Assembly (NCBI GenBank): GCA_910588415.1
Contig: CAJUPK010000005.1
Location: forward strand, 1-15,007
Direction of reading: 5' to 3'
DNA from: an uncultured Oscillospiraceae bacterium
GTDB lineage: Bacteria > Bacillota > Clostridia > Oscillospirales > Acutalibacteraceae
DNA: 15,007 nt
How positions within the stretch are numbered: the first letter of the stretch is position 1; every line of letters starts with the position of its first letter. Made by a program: the position numbers and the translations under genes. This document shows positions 4,920-12,465 of this stretch, piece by piece. A model generated the notes under the pieces. It was not told where the DNA came from. It did not search any database and saw nothing but the letters and a program-made list of their open reading frames with translations.

Positions 4920-7217
4920 TTGCCAGAGGACTTGAGGGAACAGGGACCAGGAACTATTTTTGCCTTGGATATAGGCACCCGGAGCATCATTGGGATGCTG
5001 GGCAGTGTGGAAAAAGGGCGTTTCCGGGTAGAGGCCATCGAAAAAGAGGAACATGGCCGCCGGGCCATGCTGGACGGCCAGATTGTGGAGATCGGGCAGG
5101 TGGCAGAGGTGGCCCGGGAGGTGATTGGACGGCTGCAGGAGAAGTCCGGCATACGGCTGAGCCGGGTGTGCGTGGCTGCTGCGGGCCGGGCGCTACGGTC
5201 CCAAAGCGCGGACTTCACCCTGCAGTTTGATGAGCTGCGCCAGGCGGACGAGGAACTGATTGGCCAGCTGGAGGCTGGGGCGGTCTCGGAAGCGGAGAAA
5301 AAGCTGACGGGAGAAAATGCCGGACAGGGGCGGTTCTACATGGTGGGCTACACGGCCCGGCAATATATTGTAGACGGGTATCCCATGACCAATTTGATGG
5401 ACCACCGGGGCCAGGTGTTCCAGGCGGATGTGGTGGCGACTTTCCTGCCCAGCGGGGTGGTGGAAAGCCTGTACGCAGTCACAAACCGCCTGGGCCTGGA
5501 GGTATCCAGCCTGACATTGGAGCCAATCGCTGCCTTGAACGCTGCCATTCCCGCGGATATCCGGCTGCTGAATTTGGTGCTGGTAGACATTGGCGCGGGC
5601 ACCTCGGATATAGCTGTTTGCCGGGAAGGCAGCGTGGTGGGGTACACCATGGCTACTGTGGCGGGAGACGAGATTACCGAGCTGCTGATGCGCAGCCTGC
5701 TGGTGGATTTTAAAACCGGCGAGCGTCTGAAAATGAGTCTGGGCTCCGTGGAGCCGCTGCAGTACCCGGATATTTTGGGAATGAAGCATGAGATCAGCAG
5801 CGACAGCCTGTACGAGATTTTGCTGCCCGCGGCCCAGCGCTTGGCCAAAGAGATTGCCGAGGAGATTATGCAGCTGAACGGCAGTGTCCCCTCTGCCGTG
5901 TTTCTGGCGGGAGGGGGCAGCAAGCTGATGGGCCTGCCCCAGCTGGTGGCCGCGGAAATGGAGATGAGCGAGGCGCGGGTTGCTTTGGCCGGGAACCATT
6001 TTGGCAGCAGCGCCTGCTCGGAGGAGTATGAGCTGAATGACCCGGAGTATGCCACGCCCCTGGGAATTGGGGCTTCGGCGGCACTGGGAATGATTAACGA
6101 CAGCTATATGGTGACGCTGAATGGTTTTCCAGCCAAGCTGTTCCGGAATGGCAGCCTGAATTTGCGGGATGTGCTGCTGATGAACGGCTACCGCTATGGC
6201 GACATGATGGGCCGGACAGGGGCGAATCTCTCCTTCCTGCTTAACGGCCGCCGGGAATTCTTCCGGGGGATGCCCAGGGTAGAGGCCAAAATGACCATCA
6301 ATGGGCAGGAGGCGGAGTTTACCACTGTGGTGCAGGCAGGAGACAGGATTCAGTTTACCCCTGCCAAGCCTGGCCAAGGGGCCAGCCAGACCCTGGGCCA
6401 GCGGCTGGGAGAGGATTTTTCCGGGGATGTGACGGTGAACGGCCAGCCGGAACCCTTGTCCTATGCTATCCGGCAGGGGGATGTGATTGAGACCACGGGG
6501 GGAGAACTTCTGGCACCGCGGAAGCAGGCCTCGGCAGAGGAAAGGCGGAGTGTCCGGGCGGATAAGCAGCCGGATAAGCCTGCCATGCCAAAGGCCGGGA
6601 GAGCTGGCCCAGTAAAGCCTGAGCCGCCAGCGGAGAGGGGCAAGGGGGAGGCGGTTCTCCCCGCCGCTCCGCTAAAGGAGCAGGAGCCGCCAAAGGCTCC
6701 GGAGAAGCCCGCTAGTACGGCGGGGACGGAAGGCGGGAAGCCAGAGAAGGCGCAGGAGAAGGCCCTTCCTGCAGCTGCCCCAGCAAGGAGCAAGGGGACA
6801 GAAAAAGCGGCTGCGGGGGCCAGCGGCTTGTGGGGACCTTCCAGCCTGGGGGCTGCCAGAGAGAAGCCGGACCCTGGGATTCGGACAAGGAGAGCGACTG
6901 CAGGCGTAAAGCCGGAGGAGAGGCCAGGCGGAGCGAAAGAAGAGCCTGCTGGGGGGGCCAAGGTCCCGGAGCAGATGTCCTTTGAGCGGAAGCCAGAAAA
7001 GAGCCAGGGCCTGCGGGTAGTTTTGAACGGAGAGCCCTTGCTGCTGCAGCCCAAGCCCGAAGGGGGCGATTACTACCTGATGGACCTGCTGGAGCGGTCC
7101 GGGCTGGATTTCAGCCATCTGGACCGGCCGGTCGAGCTGCTGGTCAATGGGGCCGAGGGACAGTTCAGCCGGGTCATCAAGGAAAATGACCAGGTCACCA
7201 TTCAGTATAAGGCGTGA
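4920..7217 (+). CDS. FtsA-like actin-fold ATPase with C-terminal beta-grasp-like repeats
   Basis: 765 residues from TTG 4920 (777 if ATG 4884 is used). Residues about 10-395 are an FtsA/PilM-type actin-fold ATPase: phosphate-1 loop FALDIGTRS (about 14-22), phosphate-2 loop LVDIGAGTSD (221-230) and adenosine motif LAGGGSK (329-335). FtsA tethers division or envelope machinery to the membrane; its usual length is about 420. The extra part holds three copies of a hydrophobic-NG-x12-D pattern with identical Asn-to-Asp spacing of 14 (461-475, 507-521, 743-757). The last, at 697-764, looks like a ThiS/MoaD-type beta-grasp domain without its terminal Gly-Gly. A Pro/Ala/Lys/Glu-rich linker (about 535-690) separates them. 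No membrane helix or FtsA-type C-terminal amphipathic helix is seen. The lipoprotein gene follows after 129 bases. A role in division, envelope assembly or pilus-like machinery is inferred; the beta-grasp call is by pattern only. Confidence 0.8.
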   Translation: MPEDLREQGPGTIFALDIGTRSIIGMLGSVEKGRFRVEAIEKEEHGRRAMLDGQIVEIGQVAEVAREVIGRLQEKSGIRLSRVCVAAAGRALRSQSADFTLQFDELRQADEELIGQLEAGAVSEAEKKLTGENAGQGRFYMVGYTARQYIVDGYPMTNLMDHRGQVFQADVVATFLPSGVVESLYAVTNRLGLEVSSLTLEPIAALNAAIPADIRLLNLVLVDIGAGTSDIAVCREGSVVGYTMATVAGDEITELLMRSLLVDFKTGERLKMSLGSVEPLQYPDILGMKHEISSDSLYEILLPAAQRLAKEIAEEIMQLNGSVPSAVFLAGGGSKLMGLPQLVAAEMEMSEARVALAGNHFGSSACSEEYELNDPEYATPLGIGASAALGMINDSYMVTLNGFPAKLFRNGSLNLRDVLLMNGYRYGDMMGRTGANLSFLLNGRREFFRGMPRVEAKMTINGQEAEFTTVVQAGDRIQFTPAKPGQGASQTLGQRLGEDFSGDVTVNGQPEPLSYAIRQGDVIETTGGELLAPRKQASAEERRSVRADKQPDKPAMPKAGRAGPVKPEPPAERGKGEAVLPAAPLKEQEPPKAPEKPASTAGTEGGKPEKAQEKALPAAAPARSKGTEKAAAGASGLWGPSSLGAAREKPDPGIRTRRATAGVKPEERPGGAKEEPAGGAKVPEQMSFERKPEKSQGLRVVLNGEPLLLQPKPEGGDYYLMDLLERSGLDFSHLDRPVELLVNGAEGQFSRVIKENDQVTIQYKA

Positions 7218-7225
7218 CGCGCCTC

Positions 7226-7263
7226 TGCAGGGAGTCTATCTTCTGGAAAGGGGAATCCCTGCA
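7226..7263. repeat. Inverted repeat between the FtsA-like and lipoprotein genes
   Basis: TGCAGGGA (7226-7233) pairs with TCCCTGCA (7256-7263), 8 bp exact, with a 22-base loop. It is enclosed by GACGC..CT and AGGCGTC (7216-7224 with 7276-7282) across a bulge. There is no T-run, so it is not an obvious terminator; it may be an mRNA processing or stability structure in the 129-base gap. Confidence 0.3.
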
Positions 7264-7346
7264 AGGAGCCCATAAAGGCGTCTATAAAACCAATCAAACG
7301 GATCCATTGTACACTACAAAGAGTAAGCAAGAAAGAGGCGATACCA

Positions 7347-7787
7347 ATGAAGCACTGCAAATGGAGGCTGGCCGCCGGGGCTCTTTCCCTTTGCTTGGCC
7401 TTAAGCGGCTGTGGAGGCGGCGGGAGCTCCTCCTCTTCCTCGGGGGGCGGGCTGGCCCAAGGTTCAGACCCGCTTGTAAACGGCTCGGCTGTCAGCTCCG
7501 GGCTTGTGGAGCAGGAGGAGCTGCATATGATGACGGTGGATGAGACGGTTGCGTTCTTCAAAACCTACAAGCCTTCCCAGCTGGGGCTGGAGGGCGAGAG
7601 CATGGAGGAATACCAGGTCTATCCCATTGAAAAAGCCATTCCGGTGGACGGCCTGCCCTGCATGAAGATGACGGTCTATTCCAGCTCGCAGGCGGGAACC
7701 AACCAGCCAACGGGAACTTTTTTAGTGGCCAGAGACGGCACGGCAGTCTATAAACTGGACGGCGAAACAGTCACAAAGGTGGAGTAA
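7347..7787 (+). CDS. Small lipoprotein of unknown function
   Basis: 146 residues. The ATG at 7347 has AAAGAGG (7332-7338) eight bases upstream. The N-terminus is a type II signal peptide: basic MKHCKWR, a hydrophobic core, and lipobox LSGC with Cys22 as the lipidated residue. A flexible Gly/Ser tract (23-35) follows, then a globular part of about 90 residues with no family I recognise. It contains a run of beta-prone segments at the end (MKMTVYSSS, GTFLVARDGTAVYKLDG). It would sit on the outer face of the cytoplasmic membrane. It lies between the FtsA-like gene and the flagellar operon and could be co-transcribed with the former; no good promoter is seen in the gap. The flagellar operon has its own promoter, so a flagellar role is not implied. 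Confidence 0.75.
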   Translation: MKHCKWRLAAGALSLCLALSGCGGGGSSSSSSGGGLAQGSDPLVNGSAVSSGLVEQEELHMMTVDETVAFFKTYKPSQLGLEGESMEEYQVYPIEKAIPVDGLPCMKMTVYSSSQAGTNQPTGTFLVARDGTAVYKLDGETVTKVE

Positions 7788-7902
7788 ACAGACGGGAAAA
7801 AGGACCTGACAAAAAGTAGGAAATATTTTGCCCAGCCAGGCCATAAACTGGAAGGGAAGAGGGAAGAGGAAGGAGTTTCCTGTTAAAAATGAAAAGCAGG
7901 TC

Positions 7903-7931
7903 TTGCGGAAACCGTCGAAATGTGTTATACT
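7903..7931 (+). promoter_or_regulatory. Sigma-A promoter of the flagellar operon
   Basis: TTGCGG (7903-7908), 17 bases, TATACT (7926-7931). The predicted start is near 7938, leaving a leader of about 95 bases before flgB. The leader opens with a small AGATT-GAA-AATCT hairpin (7937-7949). The gene block downstream is the first stretch of an operon like the Bacillus fla/che operon, which is also read from a sigma-A promoter. Confidence 0.65.
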
Positions 7932-8032
7932 AATCAAGATTGAAAATCTCTTTTCCGTGCAGTGGAACCACCAGGGGAAATTACCGGGGAAAAGCACGTA
8001 TATTCCACAAAATAAATCGAGGAGGAATGAAA

Positions 8033-8419
8033 ATGGACAGCATAGTCAACAACAGTATGCGCATGATGGAACGCTCCATGGAGTTTTTGTGGACCAAGCA
8101 GACCGCTTTGCTGGATAATATTGCCAACGCGGAGACCCCAAACTATAAAACAAAGCTGGTCACCTTTGAAGAAAGCTTTCAGTCTCAGCTGGAGGCGGCT
8201 GACCACGGCAAAAATAAATGGACCAAGCAGACCATGCGCCAGGCTATTGAAGGCGCGGACTGGAACGTGGTGGAGACCGGCGAGGTGACCAGACGGGATG
8301 AAAACGGCGTGAACATCACCGAGCAGATGACAGAGCTGGTGCGCAACTCCTACCAGATGCAGTATGTCTACCAGAGCCTTACCAGCGATCTGTCGGCCTT
8401 GCGTACAGCCATTGGCTAA
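8033..8419 (+). CDS. flgB: Flagellar basal-body rod protein FlgB
   Basis: 128 residues, normal for FlgB. GAGGAGG (8019-8025) lies seven bases before ATG 8033; the in-frame ATG at 8027 is too close to it to be used. FlgB forms the proximal rod joined to FliE and the MS-ring, and is exported by the flagellar type III system without a cleaved signal. The signature is the rod-family N-terminal motif DNIANAETPNYKTK (about 28-41) and a C-terminal amphipathic helix ending in RTAIG, both expected for rod proteins that pack as coiled helices. It is the first gene of the flagellar block, followed by flgC after an unusually wide 193-base gap. Confidence 0.95.
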   Translation: MDSIVNNSMRMMERSMEFLWTKQTALLDNIANAETPNYKTKLVTFEESFQSQLEAADHGKNKWTKQTMRQAIEGADWNVVETGEVTRRDENGVNITEQMTELVRNSYQMQYVYQSLTSDLSALRTAIG

Positions 8420-8420
8420 A

Positions 8421-8467
8421 ACCAGAGTGTAGGCAAGGTAACTTACACACACATTGGCTGCGCTGGT
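8421..8467 (+). other. Possible two-tier stem in the flgB-flgC gap
   Basis: ACCAG (8421-8425) pairs with CTGGT (8463-8467) and encloses GTGTA/TACAC (8427-8431 with 8444-8448). The stem starts two bases after the flgB stop codon. There is no T-run. It may protect or separate the flgB message; otherwise the 193-base gap shows no promoter I can support. Confidence 0.25.
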
Positions 8468-8612
8468 CATATAGTATCTATGTAGTTGAGACGGACAAAC
8501 ACGGTGAACGAAAACGGTTAAAAGCAGGTTTGCGTGTTTGGCGGGGCCGGGGAGGGCTTCTCACTGGCCGGGCCAAATCCGCAAGCAGGTGCAGAAAGGA
8601 CAGGAGAAAATC

Positions 8613-9074
8613 ATGGCTTTTTTAGGCACAATGAATATTGTAGGATCCGGACTGACGGCCCAGCAGCTGCGGCTGGACATTATCTCTGAGAATATCACCA
8701 ATATGAATACCACCCGGACGGAAAACGGGGAGGATCCCTACCGCCGGAAGATGGTGGTTTTTGAGGCCGAGAGCGGCCGGGACAGCTTCCGGATGGCCAT
8801 GGCCCAGGCTATGGGCGCCTCGAACCGGGGCAGTGAAAAAGCTGGCGGCGTGAGAGTGACAGAGATTATGGAGGACCCCACGGAGTTCCCCATTACGTAT
8901 GACCCCACCCACCCGGACGCTAACGAGGACGGATATCTGGAGATGCCCAATGTGATACTGGTGAAGGAGATTACAGACGCTATGGCGGCCTCCCAGGCTT
9001 ATTCAGCCAATGTGACTGCCTTTAACACCTTGAAGAGCGTGATCTCCAGAGGCTTGGATTTGGGCGCTCGGTAA
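8613..9074 (+). CDS. flgC: Flagellar basal-body rod protein FlgC
   Basis: 153 residues. ATG 8613 is set by AGGAG (8602-8606) six bases upstream and by the conserved FlgC start (MAFLGTMNIVGSGLTAQQ). FlgC is a proximal-rod subunit exported by the flagellar type III apparatus. Diagnostic parts are the N-terminal coiled region with ENITNMNTTRT (in place of the NxANxxT pattern), the YDPTHPDANEDGYLEMPNV block (about 90-108), and the C-terminal helix ending FNTLKSVISRGLDLG. It is flanked by flgB and fliE, as in the fla/che operons of Firmicutes. The start codon sits 193 bases after flgB, where most operons have almost no gap. Confidence 0.96.
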   Translation: MAFLGTMNIVGSGLTAQQLRLDIISENITNMNTTRTENGEDPYRRKMVVFEAESGRDSFRMAMAQAMGASNRGSEKAGGVRVTEIMEDPTEFPITYDPTHPDANEDGYLEMPNVILVKEITDAMAASQAYSANVTAFNTLKSVISRGLDLGAR

Positions 9075-9080
9075 GCGGAT

Positions 9081-9151
9081 AAACGATCGTTTTAGATGCG
9101 CAGAAAAACGCAGAGGCGGAAAAGCTGAAAGATATATAAACTATTTATATA
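9081..9151. repeat. Two palindromes between flgC and the fliE promoter
   Basis: AAACGATCGTTT (9081-9092) is an exact 12-bp palindrome. TATATAAA (9133-9140) and TTTATATA (9144-9151) form an exact 8-bp inverted repeat with a CTA loop, followed by five A. Neither has a T-run. They lie upstream of the promoter at 9182 and could be regulator sites or a message boundary between flgBC and fliE. Confidence 0.35.
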
Positions 9152-9181
9152 AAAACAATTTTAGCAATGAAATGTTTCCCC

Positions 9182-9210
9182 TTGCCAAAAGAAGGGAAAG
9201 CGTTTATAAT
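9182..9210 (+). promoter_or_regulatory. Internal sigma-A promoter before fliE
   Basis: TTGCCA (9182-9187), 17 bases, TATAAT (9205-9210). The -10 is perfect and the spacing optimal. A start near 9217 leaves about 45 bases before the fliE ATG. It could uncouple fliE-fliJ from flgBC. Confidence 0.65.
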
Positions 9211-9261
9211 AAAAATGGGCTGGTCCTCCAGCCACAGAGCAGGAAAGGATGTCTGGTTGCA

Positions 9262-9558
9262 ATGATACATTCCATTATGCCCCTGGCCTCCCTCTTTAGC
9301 GGGGAGCAGGCCGGGCAGGTGCAGGAAACCGCTGTTACAGGCGGTTTTGGCAATATTTTTCAATCTGCCGTTGAAGCGGTGAAAGAGACCGATGCAGAGA
9401 AAACCCAGATGCAGTACCTGATGGCCACCGGCCAGCTGGATAATCCGGCTGAGCTGACTTTGGCCAGCAGTAAATACGAGCTCTCCGTGAATCTCCTTGT
9501 GCAGCTACGTAACCGGGCGCTGGAGGCCTATAATGAGATTATGCGCATCAGCCTGTAA
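9262..9558 (+). CDS. fliE: Flagellar hook-basal body complex protein FliE
   Basis: 98 residues from ATG 9262, close to the usual length of about 100. AAAGGA (9244-9249) lies 12 bases upstream, a wide but usable spacing; the longer frame back to 9172 has no family match and overlaps the promoter. FliE is the adaptor that joins the MS-ring (FliF) to the rod (FlgB). The C-terminal half holds the conserved ASSKYELSVNLLVQLRNRALEAYNEIMRISL-type ending (about residues 68-98), which is strongly diagnostic. It is followed by fliF after 46 bases. Confidence 0.93.
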   Translation: MIHSIMPLASLFSGEQAGQVQETAVTGGFGNIFQSAVEAVKETDAEKTQMQYLMATGQLDNPAELTLASSKYELSVNLLVQLRNRALEAYNEIMRISL

Positions 9559-9604
9559 AGCGGGCGGAGCCAATTACCCGCAGCGGGCTGAGGAGGTCAG
9601 GTAA

Positions 9605-11260
9605 GTGGAAGAAAAGGCAAAAGACATATGGGGGAAGGTCAAAGGCGCTGCCGGCGGGCTGAGCACCACCGTGAAAGCCATCATTGTGGCGGCCATTGTG
9701 ATTGTTCTGGTGGCAGTGGCGTTCTTATTGGCCAATAACTCCAAAAAGGACTATGAAGCGCTGTTCACGGATTTGAACAGCGATGATTTGACTTCTATCA
9801 CAAAATATTTGAATGATTCTGGCATGACTGACTACATGATCCAGGGAGAAAACACCATCATGGTGCCAGCGGACCAGGAGGTGCAGTTGAAAGCCCAGCT
9901 CATCGCCGAGGGCTACCCCAAGTCCGGCCTGGATTATGGACTGTATCTGACCAGTATCAGCTCTCTGTCCACAGAGTCAGACCGGGCCCAGATTGCCCTG
10001 TATGAACTGAACAACCGGCTGGCCGCCACCATCCGCTGCTTTGAAGGCGTGCAGGACGCAGTGGTGAATATTGCCATGGGCGAGGACAGGCGGTATGTGC
10101 TCAGCCAGGACAACACCATCAACGCATCCGCCTCTGTGGTGGTCACCATGAAGGAGGGCGAGCAGCTGAACAGCCGGCTGGCCGAGGCCATCCGGGCTAC
10201 AGTGAGCCACTCGGTCAAGGGGCTCATCATTGACGAGGTGGATATCCGGGACAGTGAAGGCAATACCTTTAACAGTGACGGGACGGCGGACGGCTGGGGC
10301 GAGCTGAAAAGCGTGGCGGACACCAAGCTGGCCTTGGAAGAACAGTGGAATAAGAAACTGCGCAACCAGGTTATGGACGTGCTGGTGCCCATGTACGGGG
10401 AGGGGAATGTGTCTGTATCCGTAAATACAACAGTAAATATGGACACCTCCCGCACAGAGTCCACAGAATATACGCAGCCGGACTGGGCCGGAGCTGAGAC
10501 CAATGGCGAGGGTATTTTAAAGAAGAAGGTATTTGAAGGCCGCATCATTGCTGGCGAGGACGGTATTGGCGGCGTGGTAGGGACAGAGCCTAACGCTGAC
10601 TTGAACGAGTATGTAGAGCGCTACCAGCCGGACGGCGAGGAAGGCGGTCTGGAGTACAGCGGCGAGAAAGAGTTTGAGAACAATAAGACAATCACCCAGA
10701 GCGAACGCATAGGCGGCTATCTGGACGATGTGACTGTTGCGGTCAGTATCAACAGCCGAGTGCCCAATACGGCCAATCAGGATGCCCTGGTCAACCATGT
10801 GGGCAAGGCAGTGGGCCTGTTGAGCGCAGCTGATCAGGCGGACCGCATCTCCATCATCAGCCATGAGTTTTACGTGCCCGAAAGTGATATACCGGCCAAT
10901 ACAGAGCCTATGCCCAGCATCTTCGCGGACATTCCCATGTGGGTGTACCTGGCGCTTCTGGCAGGTCTGTTCCTGTTCATGGTGCTGTGTACGGTTATCA
11001 TTCTACTTACCCGCAGCCGCGGCCGCCGCCGTGTGCAGCAGCTGGAGCCTGCGCTGGCGGATGGGCCGGCGGAGGACCTGGAAGAACTTGTGCCTGCAGA
11101 AGAACCAGAGCCTGCTGGTGCTGATATTATGGATGTGCATACCGAAAAGAGCATGGAGCTGCGCAGAAGCGTGCGTGAGCTGGCAGAGAGCAATCCTGAA
11201 ATTGCGGCCCAGGCGATTAAGGCACTGCTGAGGGGAGATGAAGAGGGCAATGGCGGATAA
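9605..11260 (+). CDS. fliF: Flagellar MS-ring protein FliF
   Basis: 551 residues from a GTG at 9605, decided by AGGAGGT (9591-9597) seven bases upstream. FliF forms the MS-ring in the cytoplasmic membrane, the base on which the rotor and export gate assemble. Membrane helix 1 is at about 24-43 and helix 2 at about 445-468. Between them are the ring-building domains, including YEALFTDLNSDD (50-61) and LYELNNRLAATIRCFEGVQDAVVNIA (132-157). The cytoplasmic tail (519-545, ELRRSVRELAESNPEIAAQAIKALLRG) is the FliG-binding site. Length fits the family. Its last 23 bases overlap fliG if the first fliG ATG is used, implying translational coupling. Confidence 0.97.
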   Translation: MEEKAKDIWGKVKGAAGGLSTTVKAIIVAAIVIVLVAVAFLLANNSKKDYEALFTDLNSDDLTSITKYLNDSGMTDYMIQGENTIMVPADQEVQLKAQLIAEGYPKSGLDYGLYLTSISSLSTESDRAQIALYELNNRLAATIRCFEGVQDAVVNIAMGEDRRYVLSQDNTINASASVVVTMKEGEQLNSRLAEAIRATVSHSVKGLIIDEVDIRDSEGNTFNSDGTADGWGELKSVADTKLALEEQWNKKLRNQVMDVLVPMYGEGNVSVSVNTTVNMDTSRTESTEYTQPDWAGAETNGEGILKKKVFEGRIIAGEDGIGGVVGTEPNADLNEYVERYQPDGEEGGLEYSGEKEFENNKTITQSERIGGYLDDVTVAVSINSRVPNTANQDALVNHVGKAVGLLSAADQADRISIISHEFYVPESDIPANTEPMPSIFADIPMWVYLALLAGLFLFMVLCTVIILLTRSRGRRRVQQLEPALADGPAEDLEELVPAEEPEPAGADIMDVHTEKSMELRRSVRELAESNPEIAAQAIKALLRGDEEGNGG

Positions 11261-12377
11261 AGCAAAACCGGAGAAGGAAAAGCAGAAAAAAGGCAAGAAG
11301 TCCGAAGTGGCGGTGATGGACCCGCCGGAAGAGACAGCTGCAGCCGTGCCGGAGCTGCCCCCCAGCGCCTCTTTGATCGAGGCCATGAGCGGCGCCCAGA
11401 AGGCCGCGGCGGTGATTGTGTCCCTTGGGGTGGACAAAGCCTCTCAGCTGTACCAATTTATGGAACCAGAAGACGTAGAGATGATCACCCTGGAGGTTGC
11501 TAAGCTGGGGTATCTGGATGCGGACGTAACAGAGGCAGTGCTCAATGAGTACTACCAGATGTGCATGACCAATAAGGCTGTGACGGAAGGCGGGCTGGAG
11601 TATGCCCGTACCGTGCTGGAAAAAGCTTTTGGCGCGCAGACAGCTTCCAGTCTTTTGGATAAGGTGACGAAATCCCTGAAAAACCGGGAGTTCGCCTTTA
11701 TGAACAAGGCTGGGGAGAAGGACTTGTTTTCAGCTCTGCAGAACGAACGCCCGCAGACCATTGCTCTGGTGCTCTCCTATGTAGAGCCGGACAAGGCCGC
11801 GGCAGTGGTTGCCCAGCTGGACCCGGATATTCAGGTAAAGGTAGTGGAGCGCATTGCCACCATGGACAGCGCCTCCCCCACAGCGGTAAAGATTATCGAG
11901 GCAGAAATGTCCAACAAGTTTGCCAATATCTTCAGCAGCAGCAATATCCAGGTGGGTGGCATAGACTTTGTGGCCGATGTGATGAACAACGTGGACCGGG
12001 TCAGCGAGAAGAGCATTTTCGACGGCCTTACCATGTACGACGCGGTGCTGGCCGACGAGATCCGCAAGCGGATGTTCGTGTTCGAGGATATTCTTACCAT
12101 GGACGATCGGTCTGTACAGCGCTTTGTGCGGGACTGCGACACCCACGACCTGGTGCTGGCCCTCAAGCCAGCCAGCGCGGAGCTTGCCAACAAGCTGTAC
12201 AAGAACATGTCTACCCGTATGGCGGAGTCCATCCGGGACGATTTGGAGATTACCACCAATGTGCGCATGAAGGACGTGGACGATGCCCAGCAGCGTATTG
12301 TGGCCCTTATCCGCGACCTGGAGGCCAAGAACGAGATCATCATCCTCAAGGGCGGCAAGGACGATATTATTGCTTAA
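11238..12377 (+). CDS. fliG: Flagellar motor switch protein FliG
   Basis: 379 residues from ATG 11238, overlapping fliF; ATG 11250 is an alternative, and neither has ideal ribosome-site spacing. FliG sits under FliF and takes torque from the stator while binding FliM. About 45 extra residues precede the FliG N domain, rich in Lys/Glu then Ala/Pro; most FliG proteins have about 335 residues in all. The N domain covers about 46-150. The middle domain carries NERPQT (169-174), where the usual EHPQ has Arg instead of His. The C domain carries MFVFEDI (279-285) and the charged torque helix DDRSVQRFVRDCD (289-301), then VRMKDVDDAQQRIV. The core motifs are intact, so it should work as a normal switch protein. 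Confidence 0.97.
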   Translation: MKRAMADKAKPEKEKQKKGKKSEVAVMDPPEETAAAVPELPPSASLIEAMSGAQKAAAVIVSLGVDKASQLYQFMEPEDVEMITLEVAKLGYLDADVTEAVLNEYYQMCMTNKAVTEGGLEYARTVLEKAFGAQTASSLLDKVTKSLKNREFAFMNKAGEKDLFSALQNERPQTIALVLSYVEPDKAAAVVAQLDPDIQVKVVERIATMDSASPTAVKIIEAEMSNKFANIFSSSNIQVGGIDFVADVMNNVDRVSEKSIFDGLTMYDAVLADEIRKRMFVFEDILTMDDRSVQRFVRDCDTHDLVLALKPASAELANKLYKNMSTRMAESIRDDLEITTNVRMKDVDDAQQRIVALIRDLEAKNEIIILKGGKDDIIA

Positions 12378-12445
12378 ACAGGATCGTTCTTTCTGTCACA
12401 GCGGATGTTCCGTTTCACGATCGTAATCTAAATGTTTCATACATA

Positions 12446-12463
12446 GAAAGAAGGAGGTCTTTC
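12446..12463 (+). promoter_or_regulatory. fliH ribosome binding site inside a hairpin loop
   Basis: GAAAGA (12446-12451) and TCTTTC (12458-12463) are exact inverted repeats, and the six-base loop between them is AGGAGG (12452-12457), the fliH Shine-Dalgarno core. The ATG is three bases after the stem. In the fliH message the site would be displayed in, or held by, a small stem. The 88-base fliG-fliH gap is otherwise without a promoter I can support. Confidence 0.5.
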
Positions 12464-12465
12464 GT

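Noticed and set aside
5193..6377. 394-codon open frame on the minus strand opposite the FtsA-like gene
   Set aside because: It is rich in His, Gln, Arg and Gly with no domain character, has no ribosome site, and faces a gene with clear motifs; it follows from GC-rich third positions. The same holds for other long minus-strand frames opposite the chemotaxis, fliF, fliG and fliI genes.
8027..8032. ATG at 8027 as flgB start
   Set aside because: It is one base after GAGGAGG, too close for initiation; ATG 8033 has a spacing of seven.
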